Source of the DNA: Hydrangea macrophylla
Lineage: Eukaryota; Streptophyta; Magnoliopsida; Cornales; Hydrangeaceae
NCBI GenBank assembly: GCA_033977485.1
Contig: CM066989.1
Coordinates: 97,917,887-97,981,886, forward strand
Reading direction: 5' to 3'
Length of the DNA: 64,000 nucleotides
Shown: positions 1 through 10,464 of the stretch, piece after piece
How positions within the stretch are numbered: the stretch's first letter is position 1
Layout: every line of letters begins with the position of its first letter
The notes under the pieces: generated by a model
What the model was told of the DNA's origin: nothing
Databases searched by the model: none
The model's input: only the letters and a program-made list of their open reading frames with translations
Made by a program: the position numbers and the translations under genes

Positions 1-1967
1 TTTGATCAACTTCAAGGAGCCCAAGTCTTTTCTAAGATTGATCTGCGATCGGGTTACCATCAATTAAATTCAAGGAAGAGGATGTGGAGAAGACAGCATT
101 CAGGACCCGTTATGGTCATTATGAATTTCATGTTATGCCTTTTGGAGTTACGAACGCACCGGCAGCATTTATGGATTTGATGAATCGAGTATTCAAAGAC
201 TATCTAGATGAGTTTGTAATTGTCTTCATAGATGATATCTTAATATATTCCAAGAGTGTAAAAGATCACGAGAGGCATCTACGGTTGGTTCTACAACGAC
301 TCCGTGAAAAGAAGTTGTTCGGAAAGTTGAAGAAATGTGAATTTTGGTTAACTGAGATAGCATTCTTGGGGCACATGATATCAAAAGAGGGGGTATCGGT
401 AGATCCACAAAAGATTGAAGCTGTGGCCAATTGGAAACCATCGACAAGTGTGCCAGAAGTACGAAGCTTCTTGGGATTAGCTGGATATTACCGAAGGTTC
501 GTGGAAAATTTTTCAAGAATTGCGATGCCAATGACACAACTTATGCGAAAAGATGTTCCTTTTGTTTGGAGTCCAGAGTGTGAAGAAAGTTTTGTTGAAT
601 TGAAGACTCGTTTAATGACAGCACCTATATTGACTATTCCTTCGGGTACTGAGGGGTTTGTGATATACAATGATGCTTCATATCGGGGCCTAGCTTGTGT
701 ATTGATGCAAAACAACAAGGTGATTGCATATGCCTCACGACAATTGAGGCCACATGAGGTGAATTACCCAACACATGATCTTGAGTTAGCGGCAGTTATC
801 TTTGCTTTGAGGATTTTGAGGCATTATCTCTATGGGGAAAAGTGCAAAATCTACACTGATCATAAAAGTTTAAAGTATTTATTTACACAGCAGAATTTGA
901 ATATGAGGCAGAGAAGGTGGTTGGAATTAATGAAGTATTATGATTAAACAATCCAGTATCATTCAGGGAAAACTAATGTGGTGGCCGATGCGTTGAGTCG
1001 AAAGTTAACAAATAACTTGGCCTATACTTTGACTTCACAAGAAAAGTTAATTTGAGAAATGAAGCAGCTAAAGTTGGAGGTGATTCCAGAAACCAGAGGT
1101 ACTTTAATGTCATACATTATTGCACAACAGTTCCTTATTGATGAAATTCGAGCTAAACAACTTCAAGATCCAACATTGATGAAGATTCATGATGAAATAT
1201 CTAAGAGTAAGCAGTCAGAATTTACTTTTGAGAATGATATGCTAAAATTCAAGAATCGGGTTTGTGTACCCAATATAGATGGTATCAAGGAAGTAATTTT
1301 GGAAGAGGCACACAATACGAAGTACTTAATCCATCTGGGTAGTACTAAGATGTATCGTGACTTACGGGAAATCTATTGGTGGTTAGGGATAAAACGGGAA
1401 GTAGCTAAGCACGTGGCAAAGTATGTAGCTTGTCAGAGGGTAAAGGAGGAACACCAAAAACCAGCGGGAAAATTGGAACCACTATCTATACCAGAGTGGA
1501 AATGGGAAAAATATCACAATGGACTTTGTGGGAGGTTTACCGAGGTCTAGGAAATCAAATGACAGTGTATGGGTAATCGTTGATTGATTGACCAAGTCGG
1601 CACTTTTTCTACCGATTAAGACCAATGATCCGAAGAATTAGCTGAGTTATATGTTCAAGAAATTTTGAGACTTCATGGAGTTCCAATATCTATAGTCTCA
1701 GATCGAGATAGTGCATTTACATCAAGATTTTGGCAAGGTATGCAGAGAGCAATGGGTACAAGATTGAGTTTTAGTATAGTTTTTCATCCTCAAACCGATG
1801 GACAATCAGAGCGTGTGATTCAAATACTAGAAGATATGCTTCGACTTTGTGTTTTGGATTTCAAAGGTGATTGGGAAGAGCAATTGCCATTAGCTGAATT
1901 TGCGTATAATAATAGTTATCAATCCAGTATTGGGATGGCGCCTTTTGAGGCTTTATATGGGCGTAAG
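1..1967 (+). pseudogene. pol: Element A pol fragment: RT, RNase H and integrase core (decayed)
   Basis: The readable protein includes the RT catalytic motif FIDDILIYS near 228-252, an RNase H region with NDASYRG and [10 protein letters not shown] (about 668-760), [10 protein letters not shown] (about 856-885), an integrase HHCC zinc region (about 1300-1440, with the first Cys of the CxxC pair replaced by Ala), and the integrase core motif SDRDSAF (about 1698-1718) followed by HPQTDGQSERV. Breaks seen: a one-base loss near 68, a one-base loss near 946, TGA for CGA at 1053-1055, a frameshift near 1510, TGA for CGA at 1585-1587, and a frameshift near 1637. The fragment ends where the TR-GAG element is inserted, before the GPY/F region. 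It is non-functional. Confidence 0.93.
1963..1967. repeat. Left target-site duplication of TR-GAG element (GTAAG)
   Basis: GTAAG directly precedes the left LTR and recurs at 9824-9828. The reverse-strand B copy of the same pol position (about 19310-19325) shows the uninterrupted site. Confidence 0.93.
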
Positions 1968-2035
1968 TGTAATACCCCGTATTTTTAGGTATAGATCCCT
2001 AGTACCTTTCTTAGCCTTTGGTGAGATTGTGTGTT

Positions 2036-2151
2036 CAATCGATTGACCTTATCTCAATCGATTGATATGTCAATCGATTGGATGTTTTACCAATCGATTG
2101 GTATCCTGCCGACCTAACCCCAATCGATTGGCACCTGGTATCAATCGATTG
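2036..2151. repeat. Palindrome cluster 1: six perfect CAATCGATTG copies
   Basis: Perfect copies start at 2036, 2055, 2071, 2091, 2121 and 2142. They lie upstream of the TATA-like run, where LTR promoter elements are expected. The same cluster is repeated in the right LTR (about 7517-7632). Confidence 0.95.
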
Positions 2152-2204
2152 GAAGTAGCTGGAGTTGGCCACCTCGTTGGTTTTGTGTGGTTGTGATTGT
2201 TTCC

Positions 2205-2330
2205 CTCCCCTATATATACCCCTCCCCTTATACATATATATGTTTTGCTTGTGTGTGTTTGGGAGAGAGAGAGAGATATATACTCTCATATATATATACA
2301 CATACATATATATATTATATATATATATAT
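2205..2330 (+). promoter_or_regulatory. Candidate LTR promoter: TATA-like region plus AT microsatellite
   Basis: TATATATACC lies at about 2211-2220, followed by GA repeats and a (TA)n tract. Position in the LTR and composition suggest the U3 core promoter, but the start site cannot be fixed from sequence alone. The right LTR has the same arrangement, with (TA)n length differences. Confidence 0.4.
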
Positions 2331-2642
2331 TACACACACCCACACTCTCGGGTTGTGAAGAAGAAGAAGAAGAGGAAGAGGAGGAGGAGGAGACCAGAGA
2401 GAGAAAGAAGAGACAGATAGAGAGACCGAGAAGGAGAGGAGAAAGATCAACCACCATAGCCGCCGTCGCCGCGGAGCTCGGGACGCCGTCAACGGACCGC
2501 CGGGAGAGGTGAGTTTATTAACTCACTCAAGAGGGTTGTTTTTGTGATGTTTATGTGTGTATAATAACGTGCATGAGGAGGAAAGAGGACCCCAACGTTT
2601 GTATAATAAAAACCCAGCAGTTTTGAGGAAGAAGACAAAGTT

Positions 2643-2789
2643 CAATCGATTGGCATTGGATCCAATCGATTGGATGATTTTCCAATCGATTGCCATGGGT
2701 TCCAATCGATTGATATGTCAATCGATTGGTATTTTGTCCAATCGATTGATATTGTTTCCAATCGATTGACATGTTTGTTCAATCGATTG
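2643..2789. repeat. Palindrome cluster 2: eight CAATCGATTG copies on a ~20-bp period
   Basis: Starts at 2643, 2663, 2683, 2703, 2719, 2739, 2759 and 2780, so spacings are 20, 20, 20, 16, 20, 20 and 21 bp. Each copy is a perfect 10-bp palindrome with ATCGAT at its centre. The spacers differ in sequence, so the palindrome and phase are the conserved parts. Duplicated in the right LTR at about 8124-8270. Confidence 0.95.
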
Positions 2790-3294
2790 GATATGAGCAG
2801 AATGTTATTTGTATGTTGTCTTATATTTGTGATATATCAGACTTGTTAATAGTTGTACCATATGGGTTATTGCGCTGTGTGGATAAGATTTATAAATACT
2901 ATGTCAGGACTAGACTTATATGCAATTGTCATTGATATTACGAGATGAATTATCCTATGTTAACTGTCGATATGAGATGAATTGTTTAACTGTCATATGT
3001 TATTGTCAAAATGAATAGTAGAACGGAACACGACAGCATGTTAATAGCAAATTAATAAGTAGATATGTTGAATACAGAGCATGTGGTATTTCCTGTAGTT
3101 AGTATATGAGCATTTCATAACATGTGTCAGCATGCATGGGATAGTGATGTGAAGAGGCAAGAGAAGCTGATGAGAAATGGGACATGTGACTTATGTGGAA
3201 TATGAGATATGTGTACTTTGGATCTATGGGATCAACGGCTGACGAGTCGGGTGGACGTGGGACGGTTAGAGTTCCTAGTACGCCTCTTGCTGTT

Positions 3295-3427
3295 GAAGAC
3301 GTCCAGTAATGCGTATGCACTTTTGAAGACGTCCAGTGTACCGTTGACGATTACGTCCGGCTAGTGCCCTAATGTATTTTCACCGTGTAGTCGACCAGTG
3401 AGAATATACACAGCGTAGAAGACGTCC
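3295..3427 (+). promoter_or_regulatory. Repeated GAAGACGTCC boxes in TR-GAG LTR
   Basis: GAAGACGTCCAGT occurs at 3295-3307 and 3325-3337 and GAAGACGTCC again at 3418-3427, with ATTACGTCCGG between. ACGTC is the core bound by many plant bZIP factors (C-box/as-1 type). A regulatory role is inference. Confidence 0.45.
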
Positions 3428-4349
3428 GTTGTGCCGCTTCCATCGTTTACAGATAGGTGGTACCGTGTAGACGACCGGTAACCCTATCAAGGGATTGTAG
3501 GACCTACTGCCTAGTCGGGTGATTCCGATTGGTATTATGGTATCTATGTATGGATACTGATTTGGATTATGGTATCAACGTACAGATACAGAGATGGATA
3601 TGGATATGAGAATGGCTAGTAAGAAGATGGTTCAGTCGTGGATTCAGCGTCCCGACGTAAAGGTATATGCATGGGATGGATGCATGGGTTACATGCATGG
3701 ATTTGATGAATATGTGATAGGATATTATACCATGATCCTTGTCTTTGTCATTACTATGCTTCTTGTTATTCCTGTTACCTTTGATTAATGTACAGTTTAA
3801 TGAGACCTTTGCTATGTCCGTGAGTGACGCCATTGTTAAGAGATTTACCGCATTTTAAGATGCTGAACAATAACGGCGAGGAGTGTTGTTTAATGTACTC
3901 ACTCAGCTTTGTATCTAAAGCTGATGGCGTTTGTGCCCTGGACATTCCAATGTCTAGAGCTTCGCAGGACTTGAGGATGAGAGACTGATGTTCTGCCAGT
4001 CTTGGAGTTGAAGGCTTGGAGAAGAAGACGTGCTGCTTGTAATAGTTAGTTTGTATATCTGTTGTTGTTATTGTTATAGGCCTGAGACTATAAGCCAGCT
4101 GTTGTAATAGTTTTAGTAGACTTTTATAATTGGTACTTGGGCATCTGTTGCTTCCATACCTTTTATAGTTTCCGCTGTAGCCTCTGATTATTGTTAATAA
4201 GATATGTTCTATGAATAGCATCCTCCCTATTGTGGTGTTTATTGGTTTGAGTAGATGACAATGCGGTTATTCACCCGTCATTCCCTATGGACCCATAAAG
4301 GAAATTTATTTTTCTCTATTTATGCTGCTCCGGGGCGTGACAGGATTTT

Positions 4350-4361
4350 TGGTATCAGAGC
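4350..4361 (+). other. Primer-binding site of TR-GAG element (initiator Met tRNA type)
   Basis: TGGTATCAGAGC lies 7 bp inside the left LTR end. This is the standard plant primer site complementary to the 3' end of initiator methionine tRNA. Confidence 0.93.
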
Positions 4362-5080
4362 CCAGGGTTTTCAGTTGTTAACCGCTTGTCTTTTGTGTTA
4401 GAACCCGAGTCCTAAGTTAATATCGATAGCATGAGGATTAGTTGAGATGAGATAGAACTGGAATCTTGTCATGTAGACGAGAAGTTTGAAGAATCCATCT
4501 GAGAATGTTTCGTTAGCAGGTAGTAACTGCTAGAGCCGATAAGAATCATTAGAACTGTTAATAGCTGAGTTCACGGAGAACAAGGCGTTGAGAATTAGTT
4601 GTGGTTGTGGAGATCCTATATATATAGAACCGTTGGATTTTAGATGCTGACAAATCCCGAAGCAATCTCGGAACAGTCGGTATGATCTAGAAATAGAAAG
4701 AGGTTTAGGATAAGATTATCCTGTTACCTTGAGCCACATGTTAGTTGAGTGTTCTCACATTTTAGTTGAACAATACTCATAGCCTGGAACCTGGGAATGG
4801 AAATAGAATATTTAGATTTGACGTTACGCGTAGAACCTATAGTTTCGTAATCCGTGTTTTGAGCATAGATATATTGGAGTACACTTGGTAGATAGACTGA
4901 CCTTATGGTTATTATTATTTATGTAAGGTATCTGTATTGCTTAATGTGATCGTATTATATAGTGGTACTATATATTGGTTACCACATGTTTTGTTCTTGC
5001 CTGAGCTGTAAGATAGAATGTGTCTGACCGAATAGATTTTCATTTGTAGGTAGCAACATTGAACCCTACCAGCACTCGTT
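4362..5080 (+). other. TR-GAG 5' leader, no gene seen
   Basis: About 720 bp between primer site and gag. No long ORF or recognised domain. It would carry the packaging signal of the RNA if the element is mobilised; no specific structure was identified. Confidence 0.6.
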
Positions 5081-6307
5081 ATGGTTAGGACGACTCAAGG
5101 AAACCCGGGCCAGCTGAATGGAGTACCTAGTGTAGTACCTCCTGAGATAGATCCAACAGGAATGGTCGGAGTTTTCATCCGTCGCATGGAACAAGTTATC
5201 AATCGTGCGGATCACGTCATCGGCAATGAAGCACCAGTACGTCGGACAAGAGTCAAGCTGCTAAAGGAATTTCGTGCTCTTCAACCAGAGACCTTTACCG
5301 GATTAACGGGAGCATGGCAAGCTGAGCAATGGATTCGCCAGATAGAATTGATATTTGAGACACTTGAATGTACTGACACTGAGAAAAGACATTTGGCTAT
5401 ATTTCAACTGACATTCTCAGCAGCAGATTGGTGGGACGCAGTGAAAGCTATGATAGGTGAAGAAGCTGTAGGAAGGATGACTTGGGAATCATTCAAGACT
5501 CGATTTCTAGAGAAGTACTTTCCAGAATCCGAGAAGAACAAAAGGGAGATGGAGTTCATACAATTAGTCCAAGGTAGTTTTACAGTGCCCGAATATACAA
5601 CTCAATTCGAGAGGCTATCACGATTTGCACCGCATATGATCGATACACCAAGAAGGAAGATCAAAAGATATCATCAGGGACTAGTTCCACATATCCGTCA
5701 TATGACTATAGGACATTTAGATCAATCTTTCGAAGCTCTGGTAGAAATGGCAACGAAGCTAGAAGACGATACTCAGATTAGTGAAGGACCATACTTTGAT
5801 AAAATATTTCCAGAGTACGATCAGTTTCTCCTAACGGATCAGAGAGGAAGAGATAGTCAGATTGTGTTGGCTGCTAACCAAGTTCAACAAGGAAATACAG
5901 AGAGAAGTTACATGGGCAACCGCCAGAAGCGTAAGAGGTTGGGGAACAACAAGAAAGAATCAAAACCAGTGGCGACTCCAACACAACATAGAGAACGAGA
6001 TATCTACTACAATTGTAGAGTACCAGGATACCATTCCCAAGAATGCAGAGTATCAAGGAAATCTGATGGACGTGGAATACGATGCTTTAACTGCGGTAAA
6101 GTTGGTCATGTCCGTAAGTTTTGTCCAGAATTAGAGATGCAACACAATGTTCCATCGCAACAAGTATCACGAGGGCAGACTCACCATACAAGTAATGGAT
6201 CTCAACTTAGACAAGGACGAGAGACAGAAGGTACAATACTCAGCACCTACATTTTTGTATTACATATGATCCCGACATTTCTAGAACTTTGGCATCCGTT
6301 TGATTGA
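5081..6307 (+). CDS. gag: Gag of TR-GAG element
   Basis: An intact 408-codon frame. Residues about 60-230 match the Ty3-type retrotransposon gag domain, with the hallmark run of aromatic and charged motifs: FTG, WIRQIE.IF, ADWWD, W..FK..FLEKYFP and an EYTTQFERLSRFAP segment. A basic linker follows (RQKRKR near residue 283). The C-terminal part has one proper zinc knuckle CFNCGKVGHVRKFC (CX2CX4HX4C, about residues 338-351) and, before it, a degenerate knuckle lacking its first Cys (YYNC...H....C). This is a structural capsid/nucleocapsid protein that would assemble particles and bind the element RNA. No protease or polymerase follows, so Gag would act unprocessed or with enzymes from another element. 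The start was chosen as the first ATG of the frame. Confidence 0.9.
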   Translation: MVRTTQGNPGQLNGVPSVVPPEIDPTGMVGVFIRRMEQVINRADHVIGNEAPVRRTRVKLLKEFRALQPETFTGLTGAWQAEQWIRQIELIFETLECTDTEKRHLAIFQLTFSAADWWDAVKAMIGEEAVGRMTWESFKTRFLEKYFPESEKNKREMEFIQLVQGSFTVPEYTTQFERLSRFAPHMIDTPRRKIKRYHQGLVPHIRHMTIGHLDQSFEALVEMATKLEDDTQISEGPYFDKIFPEYDQFLLTDQRGRDSQIVLAANQVQQGNTERSYMGNRQKRKRLGNNKKESKPVATPTQHRERDIYYNCRVPGYHSQECRVSRKSDGRGIRCFNCGKVGHVRKFCPELEMQHNVPSQQVSRGQTHHTSNGSQLRQGRETEGTILSTYIFVLHMIPTFLELWHPFD

Positions 6308-7448
6308 TTATAAGAGGATTAGCCTACTCCATAAATTGTAGATATACAAACAATTCATTTAGCACAATCAGTAGTCATTTCTGATAGTAGTTATCCGAGA
6401 ATGGATATAACATCATTTGTATCCCTGTATAACATCTATTGCATCCCTATAAGACTTCAAATGCATCCTTATATGACGTCAATTGCCTCCCTATCGAAAG
6501 ACTACGCCAACCATTGGTATGTTGGACAGAGACTAGAGATGAGGAATCTAAATTTGCTTTAGGTGTAGCTTTGACAAGAGAGGACAAATTAGAAGATTGC
6601 GAGTATACTGGAAGAGATACTAGTAACGTAGAGACAACACCAGAATTACAAAGAGTATCATAGAAGGATTCTTTTCAACACAGATTGCATGTTGCTTTCA
6701 CCCAGTCGAGATTATATAATAGAACGACTCATGAAAATCAGTATGTAGCTCTGCCTAACCTATTTAGGTAATACGTGGAAGCAGAACGAGTATTTAATGG
6801 ATGGTACGACCTCAAGAGATGATCATATCAATAGTACATGAGAATTTGGAGATACATGAGGAAGTTTAAATCACCAGTTATGATATTAGAGTCACAAATG
6901 CTTTCAAGTCAATATCCTGAAGGACGACGACAATAATACGGGAGTTAACAAGGAGTTCAGAGATAGAAGACAATCAACTGATGCAGCAGTACAGACATCG
7001 ACAGCACAATAGGAAGCATCTTTGGAGACAGGAGCAAATAGCAATGCTTCACTATGACTTAGATGAGATTAGAACACTTGATCAGTAGAACCCTTACACC
7101 GCAGAGTTTGACCTGAGGGAGGAACCTCATGTGTTTAGAGACTAGCCGTTTCAGATGTTGTGAGAGGATTTGATTGTGCTACCTAGAACCTTTTCCCGAG
7201 GTTCGACTTACGAATTTTATATATCTAAACCCGAGGATTTGGTAGTTGTCACCCTAGTACTCATAGATCGTTGATATTTCGTATCGCGTGTCTAGAACTT
7301 TAATCCGTTGGCCGCTGAGGTAATCGTTTACGAAAAACGAGAACTTGAGCAATTTTTAGATTCTATCTTCTAAGATGGATTTCTTTTTGGTAGTAGGGGT
7401 CGTTGCTTCAGATTTCGAGGACGAAATCTTTTGATAAGTGGTGGATGA
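6308..7448 (+). other. TR-GAG internal region downstream of gag, no recognisable pol
   Basis: About 1.1 kb with only a short 74-codon frame (6439-6663) that I do not recognise. No protease DSG, RT FIDD or integrase motifs were seen. The last 20-30 bp (TTCGAGGACGAAATC then a purine-rich AAGTGGTGGATGA) look like the chromovirus 3' leader and a weak polypurine tract next to the right LTR. Confidence 0.7.
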
Positions 7449-9823
7449 TGTAATACCCCGTATTTTTAGGTATAGATCCCTAGTACCTTTCTTAGCCTTT
7501 GATGAGATTGTGTGTTCAATCGATTGACCTTATCTCAATCGATTGATATGTCAATCGATTGGATGTTTTACCAATCGATTGGTATCCTGCCGACCTAACC
7601 CCAATCGATTGGCACCTGGTATCAATCGATTGGAAGTAGCTGGAGTTGGCCACCTCGTTGGTTTTGTGTGGTTGTGATTGTTTCCCTCCCCTATATATAC
7701 CCCTCCCCTTATACATATATATGTTTTGCTTGTGTGTGTTTGGGAGAGAGAGAGAGATATATACTCTCATATATATATACACATACATATATATTATATA
7801 TATATATATATTACACACACCCACACTCTCGGGTTGTGAAGAAGAAGAAGAAGAGGAAGAGGAGGAGGAGGAGACCAGAGAGAGAAAGAAGAGACAGACA
7901 GAGAGACCGAGAAGGAGAGGAGAAAGATCAACCACCATAGCCGCCGTCGCCGCGGAGCTCGGGACGCCGTCAACGGACCGCCGGGAGAGGTGAGTTTATT
8001 AACTCACTCAAGAGGGTTGTTTTTGTGATGTTTATGTGTGTATAATAACGTGCATGAGGAGGAAAGAGGACCCCAACGTTTGTATAATAAAAACCCAGCA
8101 GTTTTGAGGAAGAAGACAGAGTTCAATCGATTGGCATTGGATCCAATCGATTGGATGATTTTCCAATCGATTGCCATGGGTTCCAATCGATTGATATGTC
8201 AATCGATTGGTATTTTGTCCAATCGATTGATATTGTTTCCAATCGATTGACATGTTTGTTCAATCGATTGGATATGAGCAGAATGTTATTTGTATGTTGT
8301 CTTATATTTGTGATATATCAGACTTGTTAATAGTTGTACCATATGGGTTATTGCGCTGTGTGGATAAGATTTATAAATACTATGTCAGGACTAGACTTAT
8401 ATGCAATTGTCATTGATATTACGAGATGAATTATCCTATGTTAACTGTCGATATGAGATGAATTGTTTAACTGTCATATGTTATTGTCAAAATGAATAGT
8501 AGAACGGAACACGACAGCATGTTAATAGCAAATTAATAAGTAGATATGTTGAATACAGAGCATGTGGTATTTCCTGTAGTTAGTATATGAGCATTTCATA
8601 ACATGTGTCAGCATGCATGGGATAGTGATGTGAAGAGGCAAGAGAAGCTGATGAGAAATGGGACATGTGACTTATGTGGAATATGAGATATGTGTACTTT
8701 GGATCTATGGGATCAACGGCTGACGAGTCGGGTGGACGTGGGACGGTTAGAGTTCCTAGTACGCCTCTTGCTGTTGAAGACGTCCAGTAATGCGTATGCA
8801 CTTTTGAAGACGTCCAGTGTACCGTTGACGATTACGTCCGGCTAGTGCCCTAATGTATTTTCACCGTGTAGTCGACCAGTGAGAATATACACAGCGTAGA
8901 AGACGTCCGTTGTGCCGCTTCCATCGTTTACAGATAGGTGGTACCGTGTAGACGACCGGTAACCCTATCAAGGGATTGTAGGACCTACTGCCTAGTCGGG
9001 TGATTCCGATTGGTATTATGGTATCTATGTATGGATACTGATTTGGATTATGGTATCAACGTACAGATACAGAGATGGATATGAATATGAGAATGGCTAG
9101 TAAGAAGATGGTTCAGTCGTGGATTCAGCGTCCCGACGTAAAGGTATATGCATGGGATGGATGCATGGGTTACATGCATGGATTTGATGAATATGTGATA
9201 GGATATTATACCATGATCCTTGTCTTTGTCATTACTATGCTCCCTGTTATTCCTGTTACCTTTGATTAATGTACAGTTTAATGAGACCTTTGCTATGTCC
9301 GTGAGTGACGCCATTGTTAAGAGATTTACCGCATTTTAAGATGCTGAACAATAACGGCGAGGAGTGTTGTTTAATGTACTCACTCAGCTTTGTATCCAAA
9401 GCTGATGGCATTTGTGCCCTGGACATTCCAATGTCTAGAGCTTCGCAGGACTTGAGGACGAGAGACTGATGTTCTGCCAGTCTTGGAGTTGAAGGCTTGG
9501 AGAAGAAGACGTGCTGCTTGTAATAGTTAGTTTGTATATCTGTTGTTGTTATTGTTATAGGCCTGAGACTATAAGCCAGCTGTTGTAATAGTTTTAGTAG
9601 ACTTTTATAATTGGTACTTGGGCATCTGTTGCTTCCATACCTTTTATAGTTTCCGCTGTAGCCTCTAATTATTGTTAATAAGATATGTTCTATGAATAGC
9701 ATCCTCCCTATCGTGGTGTTTATTGGTTTGAGTAGATGACAATGCGGTTATTCACCCGTCATTCCCTATGGACCCATAAAGGAAATTTATTTTTCTCTAT
9801 TTATGCTGCTCCGGGGCGTGACA
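7449..9823 (+). repeat. TR-GAG right LTR (2,375 bp)
   Basis: Near-identical to the left LTR. Differences include G/A near 7502, altered (TA)n lengths near 7790, T/C near 7899, A/G near 8119 and six or seven more between 9080 and 9715. The length is identical to the left copy. All 14 CAATCGATTG palindromes are kept. Confidence 0.95.
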
Positions 9824-9828
9824 GTAAG
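9824..9828. repeat. Right target-site duplication of TR-GAG element (GTAAG)
   Basis: Matches 1963-1967. Element A sequence resumes at 9829 with TGTCGTTCT, as in the uninterrupted B copy. Confidence 0.93.
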
Positions 9829-10418
9829 TGTCGTTCTCCACTTTGTTGACCGAGGTTGGTGAGAGGAGATTTATAAGGCCTGAAATTGTTCAGCAGACCA
9901 CAGAAAAGATAAAGACAACACAGCAACGCCTTCAAACAGCCCAATGTAGGTATAAAAGCTATGCAGACTTGAAAAGAAGATCGATGGAGTTTGAAGTTGG
10001 GGATTTTGTATTCTTGAAAGTCTCACCTTCAAAGGGTATTACGAGGTTTGGGAAACGTGGGAACTTAAATCCAAGGTATGTTGGGCCATTTGAGATCATT
10101 GGCAGAGTTGGACTAGTAGCCTATCGGTTGGAGTTGCCACCGGAGTTAGCTAATGTACACGATGTATTTCATATATCAATGTTAAGAAAATGTGTATCAA
10201 ATCCAAAGAAAGAAATTATTTCAGAGCCGTTGGAAGTTAGGGAAGACTTGACTTATATCGAGCAACCAGTCAAGATTCTTGACAGGAAAGAGCAAGTTTT
10301 GCGGACAAAGACTATTCCTTTAGTTATGATGCTGTGGCGAAATCATTCTGTTGATGAAGCCACGTGGGAAAGAGAAGATGAAATGAAAGAGAAGTATCCG
10401 TTCTTGTTCGAAACTTGA
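9829..10418 (+). pseudogene. pol: Element A pol 3' end: integrase C-terminus and chromodomain-like tail
   Basis: Continuation of the element A pol after the nested insertion. The first codons contain a one-base loss (TGTTGACC where relatives read TGTTGGACC). After that the frame is open for nearly 190 codons to TGA at 10416-10418. Features: a basic helical segment, FEVGDFVFLKVSPSKGITRF, the GPY/F motif RYVGPFEII, HDVFHISMLRK, and the C-terminal chromodomain-like VMMLWRNHSVDEATWE. In chromoviruses this tail is proposed to direct integration to particular chromatin. It is inactive here because it is separated from the rest of pol. Confidence 0.9.
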
Positions 10419-10450
10419 GGTACTATGAGTTTGGGGACAGACTCCTTTTT

Positions 10451-10464
10451 AAGGAGGGGAGAGA
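10451..10464 (+). other. Polypurine tract of element A
   Basis: AAGGAGGGGAGAGA directly precedes the 3' LTR, the expected plus-strand priming site. Confidence 0.85.

Larger units (their letters stand above)
1968..4342 (+). repeat. TR-GAG left LTR (2,375 bp)
   Basis: It starts TGTAATACCCCG and ends GGCGTGACA. It carries two clusters of the palindrome CAATCGATTG (2036-2151 and 2643-2789), a TATA-like run near 2210-2220, GA- and GAA-rich tracts (2262-2440), a GC-rich patch (2459-2508) ending in GAGGTGAGT, and repeated GAAGACGTCC boxes (3295-3427). Reading frames across it are low-complexity accidents, not genes. Confidence 0.95.
1968..9823 (+). mobile_element. TR-GAG element: non-autonomous Ty3-type LTR retrotransposon encoding Gag only
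   Basis: A complete element of 7,856 bp. It begins TGTAATACCCCG and ends GGGGCGTGACA, is bounded by the 5-bp duplication GTAAG (1963-1967 and 9824-9828), and restores a continuous element A integrase sequence when removed. LTRs are 1968-4342 and 7449-9823, both 2,375 bp, with roughly a dozen substitutions between them, so this is the youngest datable insertion here. Inside are a primer-binding site, one intact gag ORF (5081-6307) and about 1.1 kb without recognisable pol. TR-GAG elements (terminal-repeat retrotransposons with a GAG domain) are a known plant class thought to be mobilised by pol from related elements; that this one is mobilised in trans is inference. Confidence 0.93.

Noticed and set aside
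2035..2512. Overlapping ORFs of 70-140 codons on both strands in the TR-GAG LTRs
   Set aside because: They read through microsatellite, GAA tracts and the CAATCGATTG array, and both LTRs give the same frames. No coding signature.
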